From JAPWJZ01 sp965279315 (lineage in GTDB: Bacteria; Pseudomonadota; Alphaproteobacteria; Micavibrionales; UBA2020): 64,000 bases of DNA. The DNA lies in the NCBI GenBank assembly GCA_965279315.1, contig OZ257145.1:3100001-3164000 (forward strand), written 5' to 3'. The notes under the pieces are model-generated. The model had not been told where the DNA came from. It searched no databases and worked only from the letters and a program-made list of their open reading frames with translations. Shown piece by piece: positions 33,850-43,229 of this stretch. A program made the translations under genes and the position numbers. Within the stretch, counting starts at the first letter, position 1. Every line of letters starts with the position of its first letter.

Positions 33850-34257
33850 TTAATCGCGCGCGACGAAGCGGGTCTTGATCGGCAGTTTCGCGGAAGCGAG
33901 CTCGAAAGCCTCTTCTGCGAGCTGGCGGGAAACGCCGTCGAGTTCAAACATGATCTTGCCGGGTTTCACGCGGCACACATAGTATTCCGGAGAACCTTTA
34001 CCGGAGCCCATGCGGACTTCGAGGGGTTTCGTGGAAACAGGCACGTCCGGGAAGATGCGGATCCAGAGGCGGCCCTGACGTTTCATTGCGCGGGTGATCG
34101 CGCGGCGTGCCGCTTCGATCTGGCGCGCGGTCAGGCGCTCGGGGCTCGTGGCCTTCAGGCCGAAGCTTCCGTAGGACAGGTAGTTACCCGAAGTCGCTTT
34201 GCCGTGGATGCGGCCTTTATGCGCCTTCCGGAACTTCATTTTCTTTGGTGACATCAT
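33850..34257 (-). CDS. rplP: 50S ribosomal protein L16
   Basis: The protein has 135 residues. Start MMSPKKMKFRKAHKGRIHGKA, then SYGSFGLKATSPERLTARQIEAARRAI and MGSGKGSPEYYVCRVKPGKIMFELDGV. L16 lies at the A site and helps accommodate tRNA. A second in-frame ATG directly follows the first (MM). It lies 31 bases after rpsC. Confidence 0.97.
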   Translation of the reverse strand: MMSPKKMKFRKAHKGRIHGKATSGNYLSYGSFGLKATSPERLTARQIEAARRAITRAMKRQGRLWIRIFPDVPVSTKPLEVRMGSGKGSPEYYVCRVKPGKIMFELDGVSRQLAEEAFELASAKLPIKTRFVARD

Positions 34258-34288
34258 GGTCGTCGTTCCTTCTTAATCTTTAACAGCG

Positions 34289-34966
34289 TTAGGCGCGAGC
34301 CGGCTGCGTGTCCATTTTCTTGTCGCGTGCCATCGGGTCGTGACCCAGGATCTCGCCTTTGAAGATCCAGACCTTCACGCCGATGATGCCGTAGGTGGTC
34401 GAAGCGCGGCTGATCGCGTAGTCGATATCCGCACGGAGCGTGTGCAGGGGAACGCGGCCTTCGCGGTACCATTCACGGCGTGCGATCTCTGCGCCCGCCA
34501 GACGGCCGGAGCAGTTCACGCGGATGCCGCCGGCGCCGAGGCGCTGTGCGGACTGGACGGCGCGTTTCATGGCGCGGCGGAAAGACACGCGGCGCTCGAG
34601 CTGCTGCGCGATGCCGTCGGCAACGAGCTGTGCATCGAGCTCAGGCTTGCGGATCTCGACGATGTTCAGGGTGACTTCGCCACCGGTGAACTTCGAGAGG
34701 TCCTTGCGGAGCTTTTCGATATCGGAGCCTTTTTTGCCGATGATGACGCCCGGACGAGCCGTATGGATCGTCACGTTGGTCTTGCTGGCAGCGCGCTCGA
34801 TGATCACGCGCGCAACGCCCGCCTGTTTCATGGTTTCGAACACGTATTTGCGCAGCGCGATGTCCTGCAGCAGCTTGGTGGCGTAGTCTTTGCCTGCATA
34901 CCAGCGGCTGTCCCAGGTACGGTTGATGCCCAGTCTCAGACCAATCGGGTTAACCTTCTGACCCAT
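34289..34966 (-). CDS. rpsC: 30S ribosomal protein S3
   Basis: The protein has 225 residues. Start MGQKVNPIGLRLGINRTWDSRWYA, a KH domain with GVIIGKKGSDIEKLRKDL (GxxG loop), and the C-terminal domain with RLAGAEIARREWYREGRVPLHTLRADIDY and GVKVWIFKGEIL. S3 lines the mRNA entry tunnel and has helicase activity with S4/S5. It lies 23 bases after rplV. Confidence 0.97.
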   Translation of the reverse strand: MGQKVNPIGLRLGINRTWDSRWYAGKDYATKLLQDIALRKYVFETMKQAGVARVIIERAASKTNVTIHTARPGVIIGKKGSDIEKLRKDLSKFTGGEVTLNIVEIRKPELDAQLVADGIAQQLERRVSFRRAMKRAVQSAQRLGAGGIRVNCSGRLAGAEIARREWYREGRVPLHTLRADIDYAISRASTTYGIIGVKVWIFKGEILGHDPMARDKKMDTQPARA

Positions 34967-34989
34967 ATCTATACTCTCCTAAAACCTTG

Positions 34990-35463
34990 TTATTCGGCTT
35001 GTTTCTTGGCAGCAGCTTTGGCAGCGGGCTTCTTGCCCTCTTTTTTCTCGCCTTTAGCGGCTTTTTTGGCTTTTGTCTCTTCCGCAGCGCGCTCTTGCAC
35101 GCGGATCGTGATGTTGCAGAAAGGCTTTTCGATCGGCGCCGAACGGCCGCGGCCGCGCGTGTGCAGGCGGCCCATGACCATCGTCTTGCCGACGATCGCT
35201 TCCTTGATGAACAAACGGTCAACATCGAGGTTGTGGTTGTTCTCGGCGTTGGCGATCGCTGCCTCGAGGACCTTTTTCACTTCGCGTGCCACGCGGCGCT
35301 GCGAGAATTCGAGGTCGATCAGGGCTTTCGCCGCGGACTTGCCACGGATGAGCTGCGCCAGCAGGTTGAGCTTGCGCTCGCCGCCTTTGATGTAGCGCGC
35401 TTTTGCGATCGCTTCGTTTTCCAGGCGCTTGCCCGAGGGTTTCACTTTTGCAACTTTGGTCAT
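34990..35463 (-). CDS. rplV: 50S ribosomal protein L22 with a basic C-terminal extension
   Basis: Residues about 15-127 match L22 (KARYIKGGERKLNLLAQLIRGKSAAKALIDLEFSQRR, then AENNHNLDVDRLFIKEAIVG and the exit-tunnel loop GRLHTRGRGRSAPIEKPF). A tail of about 28 residues rich in Lys and Ala follows. L22 forms part of the peptide exit tunnel constriction. It lies seven bases after rpsS. Confidence 0.96.
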   Translation of the reverse strand: MTKVAKVKPSGKRLENEAIAKARYIKGGERKLNLLAQLIRGKSAAKALIDLEFSQRRVAREVKKVLEAAIANAENNHNLDVDRLFIKEAIVGKTMVMGRLHTRGRGRSAPIEKPFCNITIRVQERAAEETKAKKAAKGEKKEGKKPAAKAAAKKQAE

Positions 35464-35470
35464 TGTCTAT

Positions 35471-35761
35471 TTACTCGCTCTTGTTGGCCGTCTTGTCGGC
35501 GCCGGCAGCGGTGTGCTGCGAGAACTGACGGGTGGGCGCGAATTCACCGAATTTATGGCCGATCATGTTGTCGGTCACGAGCACCGGAATGAACTTCTGG
35601 CCGTTATAAACGCCAAAGGTCAAGCCGATGAATTGCGGCAGGATGGTGGAAGCGCGGGACCAGGTCTTGATGACCTCGTTGCGGCCCGAAGTGCGCGCCT
35701 TGTCGGCTTTCTGCAGCAGGTAACCTGCAACAAACGGGCCTTTTTTTACGGAACGTGCCAT
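35471..35761 (-). CDS. rpsS: 30S ribosomal protein S19
   Basis: The protein has 96 residues. Start MARSVKKGPFVAGYLLQK, then IKTWSRASTILPQFIGLTFGVYNGQKFIPVLVTDNMIGHKFGEFAPTRQF, all typical of S19, which binds 16S rRNA in the 30S head with S13. It lies 14 bases after rplB in normal S10 order. Confidence 0.98.
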   Translation of the reverse strand: MARSVKKGPFVAGYLLQKADKARTSGRNEVIKTWSRASTILPQFIGLTFGVYNGQKFIPVLVTDNMIGHKFGEFAPTRQFSQHTAAGADKTANKSE

Positions 35762-35775
35762 GTATCGCTACTCCT

Positions 35776-36624
35776 TTACTGGCCAGCTGCAAGACGCTTG
35801 TTCTTGCGGCGGCGCAGGATGAATTTATCGGTTTTCTTGTTCTTGCGGGTCTTGGTGCCTTTCGCGCACTTGCCCCACGGAGAGACCGGGTTACGGCCGC
35901 CCGAAGATTTACCTTCACCACCACCATGCGGGTGATCGATCGGGTTCATGACGACGCCGCGGTTATGCGGCTTCCAGCCCAACCAACGCTTGCGGCCGGC
36001 TTTACCATGCTGCACGTTGGAATGGTCGGTGTTGGAAACGGAACCCACGGTCGCGATGCAGTTGCCGTTGATCAGGCGAAGCTCGCCCGAGTTCATCTTC
36101 ACCTGCGTCCAGCCGCTGTCGCGGCCGACGATCTGGATCGACGTGCCGGCAGAACGCGCCAGCTGGCCGCCCTTGCCGGGGTGCAGTTCCACGTTGTGGA
36201 CCAGCGTGCCGACGGGGATGTTTTTAATGAACATCGCGTTGCCCGGCTTGATGTCCGCTTTTTCAGCGGCGATGACTTTGTCGCCTGCGGCAAGGCGCTG
36301 GGGAGCGATGATGTAGTTCAGGTCGCCGTCCGCGTATTTCACGAGGGCGATCCAGGCGGTGCGGTTGGGGTCGTATTCCAGGCGCTCGACCGTCGCTTCA
36401 ACGTCAAACTTGTTGCGCTTGAAGTCGATGATACGGAAGCGGCGTTTATGACCGCCGCCGCGATGCCAGGACGTGATTTCGCCCATGTTGTTGCGGCCAG
36501 TCGCGCGGTGATGGTCCTTGTCGATCAGGGACTTCTCCGGCTTGCCTTTGTGCAGCTCGCTGCGGTCGACCCGGATCAGGGTACGCATGCCGGGCGATGT
36601 CGGGCGGTATGTCTTGAGTGCCAT
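35776..36624 (-). CDS. rplB: 50S ribosomal protein L2
   Basis: The protein has 282 residues. Start MALKTYRPTSPGMRTLIRVD, the RNA-binding core (GRNNMGEITSWHRGGGHKRRFRIIDF), and the C-terminal MNPIDHPHGGGEGKSSGGRNPVSPWG, whose His is implicated in peptidyl transfer and subunit association. The length is as usual. It lies 46 bases after rplW. Confidence 0.98.
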   Translation of the reverse strand: MALKTYRPTSPGMRTLIRVDRSELHKGKPEKSLIDKDHHRATGRNNMGEITSWHRGGGHKRRFRIIDFKRNKFDVEATVERLEYDPNRTAWIALVKYADGDLNYIIAPQRLAAGDKVIAAEKADIKPGNAMFIKNIPVGTLVHNVELHPGKGGQLARSAGTSIQIVGRDSGWTQVKMNSGELRLINGNCIATVGSVSNTDHSNVQHGKAGRKRWLGWKPHNRGVVMNPIDHPHGGGEGKSSGGRNPVSPWGKCAKGTKTRKNKKTDKFILRRRKNKRLAAGQ

Positions 36625-36670
36625 GTTACTTCCTCATCTTCTTTCGGACCATAAGGGTCCGGAAACTTTC

Positions 36671-37000
36671 TTAAACTCCGGTGGACACGTCGATCGTCTG
36701 GCCCTGTTCGAGGGTGACAATCGCTTTTTTGCGGTCGCTGCGGTATGCCTTGCGGCCTTTGAAAATCTTGGTCTTGCCCAGCTGGACGGACGTGTTGACT
36801 TTCGTGACTTTCACCTTGAATACGGCTTCGATCGCGTTGCGGATCTGCGTCTTGCAGGCGGTCAGCGGCACGCGGAACGTGTACTGGTTGTACTGCGAGC
36901 CCATGGTCGCTTTTTCGGTGATGACCGGCGTGCGGATGGCTTCATAGAGGCCTTCCGTCAGCTGCGGTGCTTTTTTGTCTTTTTTCTTTACAGCGGTCAT
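36671..37000 (-). CDS. rplW: 50S ribosomal protein L23
   Basis: The protein has 109 residues. After a short Lys-rich start it matches L23 (LYEAIRTPVITEKATM, YTFRVPLTACKTQIRNAIEAVFKVKVTKVNT, KAYRSDRKKAIVTL). L23 at the tunnel exit binds SRP and trigger factor. Its ATG overlaps the rplD stop by four bases, so translation is coupled. Confidence 0.97.
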   Translation of the reverse strand: MTAVKKKDKKAPQLTEGLYEAIRTPVITEKATMGSQYNQYTFRVPLTACKTQIRNAIEAVFKVKVTKVNTSVQLGKTKIFKGRKAYRSDRKKAIVTLEQGQTIDVSTGV

Positions 37001-37614
37001 TTCAGTCGGGCCTCCAGTTGTGCGATCGCTTCCTTGGTCAGGACCAGGGTGTCGCGGCGCAGGATGTCATACACGTTGATGCCTTTTTCGGGCAGCACGT
37101 CCATGTATTTGATGTTGCGGATCGCGCGGGTGAACATCACATCGGGGGTCGCATCGACGAACAGCGCCGAGGTGAGGCCGAGGGTTGCCAGCGTTTTCGC
37201 CATTTCTTTCGTCTTGTGGGACTTGGAAACTGCGGTATCCAGGATGACCAGCTTGCCTTCGGCCTGTTTTGCCGAGAGAGCGGTTTTCAGCGCGAGTTTG
37301 CGCATCGCTTTGGGCAGGCTGTGGGCGTGGTCGCGAACGACCGGTCCGAAAATCACGGCGCCGCCGCGATGTTGCGGGTTGCGGCGCGAACCGGCGCGGG
37401 CCTGGCCCGTACCTTTTTGCGAGTGCGGCTTTTTGCCGGTACCCGAGATCTCGCCGACCTGCTTGGTCTTGTGGTTGCCGGAGCGGCGTTTCGCCAGCTG
37501 CCAGTTGACCATGCGATGCAGGACGTCAGCGCGGACTTTCACGCCGAAGATGGCATCGGAGAGGTCGATGTCACCCACTTTTTTGTTATCGAGGCTTTTT
37601 ACGGCGACTTTCAT
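36997..37614 (-). CDS. rplD: 50S ribosomal protein L4
   Basis: The protein has 205 residues. Start MKVAVKSLDNKKVGDIDLSD, the tunnel loop KPHSQKGTGQARAGSRRNPQHRGGAVIFGP and the C-terminal NIKYMDVLPEKGINVYDILRRDTLVLTKEAI. L4 contributes to the exit tunnel constriction and in E. coli represses the S10 operon through its leader; that leader is absent here because rpsJ directly follows tuf. Confidence 0.97.
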   Translation of the reverse strand: MKVAVKSLDNKKVGDIDLSDAIFGVKVRADVLHRMVNWQLAKRRSGNHKTKQVGEISGTGKKPHSQKGTGQARAGSRRNPQHRGGAVIFGPVVRDHAHSLPKAMRKLALKTALSAKQAEGKLVILDTAVSKSHKTKEMAKTLATLGLTSALFVDATPDVMFTRAIRNIKYMDVLPEKGINVYDILRRDTLVLTKEAIAQLEARLK

Positions 37615-37626
37615 TGGTACCCTTCC

Positions 37627-38361
37627 TTAACCCTGAGCTGCGTCAGCAGGAGCGTCTGCTGCGGGAGCTGCTTCGGATTTTTTGCCTTTGCTTTTCAGAC
37701 CAGCCGGTTTCGGCGAATCTTTATGCGCTTTTTTCTTCATGGAGTCTTTAATCGTGACCCAGCCGCCCTTGTGGCCCGTCACTGCGCCTTCGACCAGGAT
37801 GATGCCCTGTTCAGCCAGCACTTCGACGACACGCAGGTTGGGGATGGTGCGGTTCTTGTTGCCCATCTGGCCAGCCATTTTCTTGTTCTTGAAGACGCGG
37901 CCGGGCGACTGGCGCTGGCCGGTGGAACCGGGCGAGCGGTGCGACACGGACACACCGTGCGTCGCGCGCAGACCAGCGAAGTTCCAGCGTTTCATGACGC
38001 CCTGGAAGCCTTTACCGATCGTGATGCCGGAGACATCGACGAACTGGCCGGGCACGAAATGCTCGACCGACAGCTCGTCGCCGACTTCCAGCAGGTTTTC
38101 TTCCGACACGCGGAATTCGACCAGCTTGGTCTTCGGCTCGACTTTCGCTTTCGCGAAATGGCCACGCTGCGGCTTCGCAACGTTCTTGGCGCGCTTGTTG
38201 ACGGCGCCCAGCTGCACCGAAGTGTAGCCGTTCTTGTCTTTCGTCTGAACGGCGACGACCTGGCAGTCTTCAACTTTCAGCAGTGTCACGGGAACATGTT
38301 TGCCGTTCGCGTCGAACACGCGCGACATGCCAAGCTTTTGTGCAATTAAACCGGTACGCAT
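37627..38361 (-). CDS. rplC: 50S ribosomal protein L3 with an Ala-rich C-terminal tail
   Basis: Residues 1-215 match L3 (MRTGLIAQKLGMSRVFDANG, GKGFQGVMKRWNFAGLRATHGVSVSHRSPGSTGQRQSPGRVFKNKKMAGQMG). Q in the GSTGQ region is the site methylated by PrmB in other bacteria. About 29 further residues form a Lys- then Ala-rich tail. L3 organises the peptidyl transferase centre. It lies 12 bases before rplD. Confidence 0.97.
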   Translation of the reverse strand: MRTGLIAQKLGMSRVFDANGKHVPVTLLKVEDCQVVAVQTKDKNGYTSVQLGAVNKRAKNVAKPQRGHFAKAKVEPKTKLVEFRVSEENLLEVGDELSVEHFVPGQFVDVSGITIGKGFQGVMKRWNFAGLRATHGVSVSHRSPGSTGQRQSPGRVFKNKKMAGQMGNKNRTIPNLRVVEVLAEQGIILVEGAVTGHKGGWVTIKDSMKKKAHKDSPKPAGLKSKGKKSEAAPAADAPADAAQG

Positions 38362-38395
38362 TGTGCTTCGTCCTTCTTCCTAAATCTTGCAAGCC

Positions 38396-38704
38396 TTACA
38401 GCTTGATCTCCACATCGACGCCGGCAGCGAGGTCGAGCTTCATCAGCGCGTCGATCGTCTGGGGGGTCGGGTTAACGATATCCAGCAGGCGTTTGTGCGT
38501 GCGGATTTCGAACTGTTCGCGGGATTTTTTGTCCACGTGCGGGGAGCGCAGGACCGTGAATTTCTCGATCTGCGTCGGCAGCGGGATCGGACCGCGCACT
38601 TCTGCGCCGGTACGTTTCGCGGTGTTCACAATTTCCTTCGTCGATTGGTCCAGGATACGGTGATCGTAAGCCCGGAGCCTGACTCGGATGTTTTGCGCTT
38701 CCAT
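38396..38704 (-). CDS. rpsJ: 30S ribosomal protein S10
   Basis: The protein has 102 residues, the usual length. Start MEAQNIRVRLRAYDHRILDQSTKEIV, GPIPLPTQIEKFTVLRSPHVDKKSREQFEIRTHKRL. S10 (NusE) is in the 30S head and takes part in transcription antitermination. It opens the S10 cluster, only 73 bases after tuf, with no evident terminator or promoter between them. Confidence 0.98.
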   Translation of the reverse strand: MEAQNIRVRLRAYDHRILDQSTKEIVNTAKRTGAEVRGPIPLPTQIEKFTVLRSPHVDKKSREQFEIRTHKRLLDIVNPTPQTIDALMKLDLAAGVDVEIKL

Positions 38705-38777
38705 TGTATCAAATCCTTCTTCAATTCTCTTTAGAGCAGGTCCCGCCGGCCATCCGGCGGGACCGTGTCTCTATAAC

Positions 38778-39965
38778 TTACTCGATGATCGAGGCAACGA
38801 CGCCTGCGCCAACCGTACGGCCGCCTTCGCGAATTGCGAAACGCAGACCCGGATCCATGGCGATCGGAGCGATCAGCTCGATTTCCATGGTGATGTTGTC
38901 GCCAGGCATGACCATCTCGACGCCGTCGGGCAGTTTCACCATGCCGGTCACGTCAGTCGTACGGAAGTAGAACTGGGGACGGTAGTTGGTGAAGAACGGC
39001 GTGTGGCGGCCGCCTTCGTCCTTCGTGAGGACGTAAGCTTCTGCCTTGAACTTCGTATGCGGCTTGATCGAGCCGGGTGCGCAGAGCACTTGGCCGCGTT
39101 CAACGTCTTCGCGCTTGGTGCCGCGCAGGAGAGCGCCGATGTTGTCGCCAGCCTCACCCTGATCGAGCAGCTTGCGGAACATTTCAACGCCGGTGATGAC
39201 GGTCTTGGTGGTCGGGCGGAGGCCAACGATCTCGACTTCCTCGCCAACTTTCACGACGCCTTGTTCGACGCGGCCGGTGCAAACCGTACCACGGCCGGAG
39301 ATCGAGAACACGTCCTCGACGGGCATCAGGAAGGGCTTGTCTTTCGCGCGAGCGGGGGTCGGGATGGATGCGTCAACAGCAGCCATCAGCGCCATGATCG
39401 CTTCTTTGCCGAAACCGTCCGACTTGCCTTCGAGAGCCGACAGAGCCGAGCCTTTCACGAAAGGAATGGTGTCGCCGGGGTATTTGTATTTCGACAGGAG
39501 TTCGCGGATTTCCATTTCGACGAGATCAGCGAGTTCGGGGTCAGCCATGTCCATTTTGTTCATGAACACGACGATCGAGGGAACGCCGACCTGACGTGCG
39601 AGCAGGATGTGTTCGCGGGTCTGGGGCATCGGGCCGTCAGCTGCGGAAACGACGAGGATCGCGCCGTCCATCTGTGCCGCGCCGGTGATCATGTTCTTCA
39701 CATAGTCAGCGTGGCCGGGGCAGTCGACGTGTGCGTAATGGCGTGCGTCGGTTTCGTATTCGACGTGTGCGGTCGAGATCGTGATGCCGCGCTCGCGCTC
39801 TTCGGGCGTGCCGTCGATCTGGTCATAGGCTTTGTATTCTGCGCGGCCCGATTCAGCGAGCACTTTCGTGATAGCTGCGGTCAGCGAGGTTTTGCCATGG
39901 TCGACGTGACCGATGGTGCCGATGTTGACGTGGGGTTTGTTACGTTCAAACTTGCCTTTAGCCAT
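38778..39965 (-). CDS. tuf: Elongation factor Tu
   Basis: The protein has 395 residues. The G domain has GHVDHGKTSL (G1), the DCPGHADY region (G3) and NKMD (G4), followed by beta-barrel domains 2 and 3 with GRGTVCTGRVEQG and PGDNITMEIELI. It brings aminoacyl-tRNA to the A site. Only this copy is in the window; a second is possible elsewhere. An SD-like AAGGAAG lies upstream. It is in the str operon order rpsL-rpsG-fusA-tuf. Confidence 0.98.
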   Translation of the reverse strand: MAKGKFERNKPHVNIGTIGHVDHGKTSLTAAITKVLAESGRAEYKAYDQIDGTPEERERGITISTAHVEYETDARHYAHVDCPGHADYVKNMITGAAQMDGAILVVSAADGPMPQTREHILLARQVGVPSIVVFMNKMDMADPELADLVEMEIRELLSKYKYPGDTIPFVKGSALSALEGKSDGFGKEAIMALMAAVDASIPTPARAKDKPFLMPVEDVFSISGRGTVCTGRVEQGVVKVGEEVEIVGLRPTTKTVITGVEMFRKLLDQGEAGDNIGALLRGTKREDVERGQVLCAPGSIKPHTKFKAEAYVLTKDEGGRHTPFFTNYRPQFYFRTTDVTGMVKLPDGVEMVMPGDNITMEIELIAPIAMDPGLRFAIREGGRTVGAGVVASIIE

Positions 39966-40020
39966 TTCTAGTCTTCCTTTTTGCTATGATCAGTTATCAG
40001 TTAAGTCGTTAGTTAATCGG

Positions 40021-42105
40021 TTAAGCCATTTTCGCTTTCACTTCGTCGGCAATTGCCTGCGGCACTTGCTCGTAGTGGTGGAATTCCATCGAGTACTGGG
40101 CACGGCCCTGGCTCATGGAACGCAGCGTGTTGATGTAGCCGAACATGTTCGCCAGCGGGACCATCGCGGTGATGACGCGCGCGTTACCGCGGCTGTCCAT
40201 CGCGTTGACCTGGCCGCGACGGCTGTTCAGGTCGCCGATCACGTCGCCCATATAGTCTTCAGGGGTGACGACTTCGACCTTCATGACGGGTTCCAGCAGT
40301 GCAGGCTTGCACTTCGGAATGCCTTCGCGGAACGCGGCGCGGGCCGCGATCTCGAATGCGAGCGCCGAGGAGTCGACGTCGTGGTAAGCGCCGTCAAACA
40401 GCGTTGCCTTGAAGTCGATGCAGGGGAAGCCGGCGATGACGCCCGTTTCCTTGATGCTCTCGAGGCCTTTTTCGACGCCCGGGATGAATTCCTTGGGAAC
40501 CGAACCGCCGGTGAGGTCGGTGTCGAAGATGAAGCCGGAGCCGACTTCGCCCGGTTCGAAGCGGATGATGACGCGGGCGAACTGGCCCGAACCGCCGGAC
40601 TGCTTCTTGTGGGTGTAGTCGATTTCACCGGTTTTGGTGATCGTCTCGCGGTACGCAACCTGCGGAGCGCCGATGTTGGCTTCCACTTTGAATTCGCGTT
40701 TCATGCGGTCGATGATGATGTCGAGGTGCAATTCGCCCATGCCGCGCAGGATCGTCTGGCCGGACTCTTGGTCCGAGTTGACGCGCAGGGAGGGATCTTC
40801 CGCGACGAGGCGTGCGAGCGCCATGCCCATTTTCTCCTGGTCCGCTTTCGATTTGGGTTCGACAGCGATGGAGATGACGGGTTCCGGGAATACCATGCGC
40901 TCGAGGATCACGGGCTTGTCGGGATCGCAGAGCGTGTCGCCGGTCGTGGTGTCTTTCATGCCAACCAGAGCGACGATGTCGCCCGCGGTTGCTTCCTTGA
41001 TCTCTTCGCGGGTGTTTGCGTGCATCAGCAACATACGGCCGATGCGTTCTTTTTTGTCTTTCACCGAGTTCATGACGTAGGAACCCGATTCCAGCTTGCC
41101 GGAGTAGATGCGGCAGAACGTCAGGGTACCGACGTAGGGATCGTTCATGATCTTGAATGCGAGGCCGGCGAAAGGCTCTTTTTCGTCGGGCTTGCGGATG
41201 ACTTTCACTTCCTCGTTACCGGGCATCGTGCCTTCGAGCTGGGGCATTTCGAGCGGGTTCGGCAGGTAATCGACAACCGCGTCGAGCAGGGGCTGGACGC
41301 CCTTGTTCTTGAACGCCGCGCCGCAGACGATCGGAACGAATTTGTAGGCGATCGTGCCTTTGCGGATGCATTTTTTCAGGACTTCAATCGTCGGCTCTTT
41401 GCCGTCGAGGTAGTCGCTCATCGCCTGATCGTCCATCTCGACAGCCGTCTCGATGAGTTTCACGCGGTATTGTTTTGCTTTTTCGACCAGATCGGCAGGG
41501 ATGTCGGTTTCGGTGAATTCTGCGCCCAGGGCTTCGTCTTTCCAGATGAGGGCTTTCATTTTCAGCAGGTCGACGAGGCCGATATGTTCAGCTTCGGTGC
41601 CGATGGGCAGCTGGGTGACCAGCGGCACAGCGCCGAGGCGGTCGATGATCATGTCGACGGTGCGATAGAAGTTCGCGCCGGTGCGGTCCATCTTGTTGAC
41701 GAAGCAGATACGGGGAACGCCGTATTTGTCGGCCTGGCGCCAGACGGTTTCGGACTGGGGCTCAACGCCGGCAACCGAGTCAAACACGGTCACTGCGCCA
41801 TCAAGCACGCGCAGGGAACGTTCAACTTCAATCGTGAAGTCGACGTGGCCGGGGGTGTCGATGATGTTGATGCGGTGATCCTTCCAGAAGCAGGTGGTCG
41901 CAGCGGAGGTAATGGTGATACCGCGCTCCTGTTCCTGTTCCATCCAGTCCATGGTCGCAGTACCCTCGTGCACTTCGCCGATTTTGTGCGATTTGCCCGT
42001 GTAGTACAGGATGCGTTCGGTCGTCGTCGTCTTGCCCGCGTCGATGTGGGCCATGATGCCGATGTTGCGATAGCGCTCCAGAGGGTATTTTTTCGTCTCA
42101 GCCAT
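40021..42105 (-). CDS. fusA: Elongation factor G
   Basis: The protein has 694 residues, a translocase GTPase. G1 AHIDAGKTTTTERIL near residues 17-31, effector motif RGITITSAAT, G3 DTPGHVDFT and G4 NKMDR are all present, and domains III to V follow. The full length and motif set suggest the canonical EF-G. It lies between rpsG and tuf. Confidence 0.98.
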   Translation of the reverse strand: MAETKKYPLERYRNIGIMAHIDAGKTTTTERILYYTGKSHKIGEVHEGTATMDWMEQEQERGITITSAATTCFWKDHRINIIDTPGHVDFTIEVERSLRVLDGAVTVFDSVAGVEPQSETVWRQADKYGVPRICFVNKMDRTGANFYRTVDMIIDRLGAVPLVTQLPIGTEAEHIGLVDLLKMKALIWKDEALGAEFTETDIPADLVEKAKQYRVKLIETAVEMDDQAMSDYLDGKEPTIEVLKKCIRKGTIAYKFVPIVCGAAFKNKGVQPLLDAVVDYLPNPLEMPQLEGTMPGNEEVKVIRKPDEKEPFAGLAFKIMNDPYVGTLTFCRIYSGKLESGSYVMNSVKDKKERIGRMLLMHANTREEIKEATAGDIVALVGMKDTTTGDTLCDPDKPVILERMVFPEPVISIAVEPKSKADQEKMGMALARLVAEDPSLRVNSDQESGQTILRGMGELHLDIIIDRMKREFKVEANIGAPQVAYRETITKTGEIDYTHKKQSGGSGQFARVIIRFEPGEVGSGFIFDTDLTGGSVPKEFIPGVEKGLESIKETGVIAGFPCIDFKATLFDGAYHDVDSSALAFEIAARAAFREGIPKCKPALLEPVMKVEVVTPEDYMGDVIGDLNSRRGQVNAMDSRGNARVITAMVPLANMFGYINTLRSMSQGRAQYSMEFHHYEQVPQAIADEVKAKMA

Positions 42106-42145
42106 GATACTTCAGATCCCTTTGATCTTTATTCTTGTCTAGTAA

Positions 42146-42616
42146 TTACCAGCGGAAGTGAGCGAAAGCCTTGTTCGCTTCTGCCATTTTGTGGGTGTCT
42201 TCGCGTTTTTTCACGGCAGCGCCACGATCGTTGTGCGCGTCCATGATTTCGGAAGCCAGTTTCGATTCCATGGTCTTGTCGTTGCGTTTCAGCGCAGCGT
42301 CCTTGAGCCAGCGCATCGCAACAGCGACGGAGCGGATCGGACGGACTTCCATCGGAACCTGGTAGGTGGCACCACCAACGCGGCGTGACTTCACTTCGAT
42401 CGCGGGCTTCACTTTGTCCAGCGCTTCGAGGAAGAACACAATCGGGTCCATTTTCGTTTTGGACGCGATGATGTCGAATGCGCCGTAAACGATGTTTTCA
42501 GCAACCGATTTCTTGCCCGAGATCATGATGACGTTCATGAACTTGGCGAGGACCAGGTTGTTGAACTTCGGATCTGGCAAAACTTCGCGTTTTTTGGCGG
42601 AATGGCGACGTGACAT
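42146..42616 (-). CDS. rpsG: 30S ribosomal protein S7
   Basis: The protein has 156 residues. Start MSRRHSAKKREVLPDPKFN, ENIVYGAFDIIASKTKMDPIVFFLEALDKVKPAIEVKSRRVGGATYQVPMEVRP and the C-terminal KMAEANKAFAHFRW match S7, which nucleates assembly of the 30S head. It lies 12 bases after rpsL and 40 before fusA. Confidence 0.98.
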   Translation of the reverse strand: MSRRHSAKKREVLPDPKFNNLVLAKFMNVIMISGKKSVAENIVYGAFDIIASKTKMDPIVFFLEALDKVKPAIEVKSRRVGGATYQVPMEVRPIRSVAVAMRWLKDAALKRNDKTMESKLASEIMDAHNDRGAAVKKREDTHKMAEANKAFAHFRW

Positions 42617-42628
42617 ATATAAAACCCC

Positions 42629-43000
42629 TTATTTCGGTTTCTTCGCGCCATAGCGGGAGCGCGATTTTTTGCGTTTATCGACGCCCTGGGTGTCGAGGGT
42701 GCCGCGGATGATTTTGTAGCGAACGCCGGGAAGATCCTTCACACGGCCGCCGCGCACGAGCACGACAGAGTGTTCCTGAAGGTTGTGGCCGACGCCGGGA
42801 ATGTAGCAGATCGCTTCACGACCGTTGGTCATACGGACTTTCGCGACTTTGCGGAGCGCGGAGTTCGGTTTTTTGGGGGTCGTGGTGTAGACGCGTGTGC
42901 AAACGCCGCGCTTTTGCGGGTTGCCTTGGAGATCCGCGTTCTTTTTCTTTTTGAACTGCGGAACGCGGCCCTTACGGACAAGTTGGTTAACTGTTGGCAT
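42629..43000 (-). CDS. rpsL: 30S ribosomal protein S12
   Basis: The protein has 123 residues, part of the decoding centre. Start MPTVNQLVRKGR; the key loops are TTTPKKPNSALRK, with Lys43, and VRGGRVKDLPGVRY, with Lys88. Both positions that mutate to streptomycin resistance carry the wild-type Lys. It is the first gene of the str-S10-spc run and has a promoter at 43230-43257, about 230 bases upstream. Confidence 0.98.
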   Translation of the reverse strand: MPTVNQLVRKGRVPQFKKKKNADLQGNPQKRGVCTRVYTTTPKKPNSALRKVAKVRMTNGREAICYIPGVGHNLQEHSVVLVRGGRVKDLPGVRYKIIRGTLDTQGVDKRKKSRSRYGAKKPK

Positions 43001-43229
43001 TTATAGCCCTTCCTCGGTTTAACAACAAAATCGTGTTTTGCTGGATTAACAGCAAATCGTGATCTGGAGGATGAGGGCAACACCTGCGTTGCGCATTTTT
43101 TCAAATGCGCGGCAGGATACTGATCAAGAGATCAGTCGAACTTCCACTTTTCCCGCGGAAGACGGTTAAAAAAACCGGACTGCGTCTAGACCAAACTGTC
43201 TACCACCAGCCCATCCTTAGAGCGTGCGC
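43001..43229 (-). promoter_or_regulatory. Long 5' leader of rpsL
   Basis: About 220 bases of untranslated leader lie between the predicted start of transcription near 43223 and rpsL. A short inverted repeat GAAAAAATGCGC near 43090 (GCGCATTTTTTCAAATGCGC at 43097-43116) and CTGATCAAGAGATCAG at 43121-43136 form hairpins. No ORF with an SD is seen. A regulatory role, for example S7-type feedback, is possible but not shown. Confidence 0.35.
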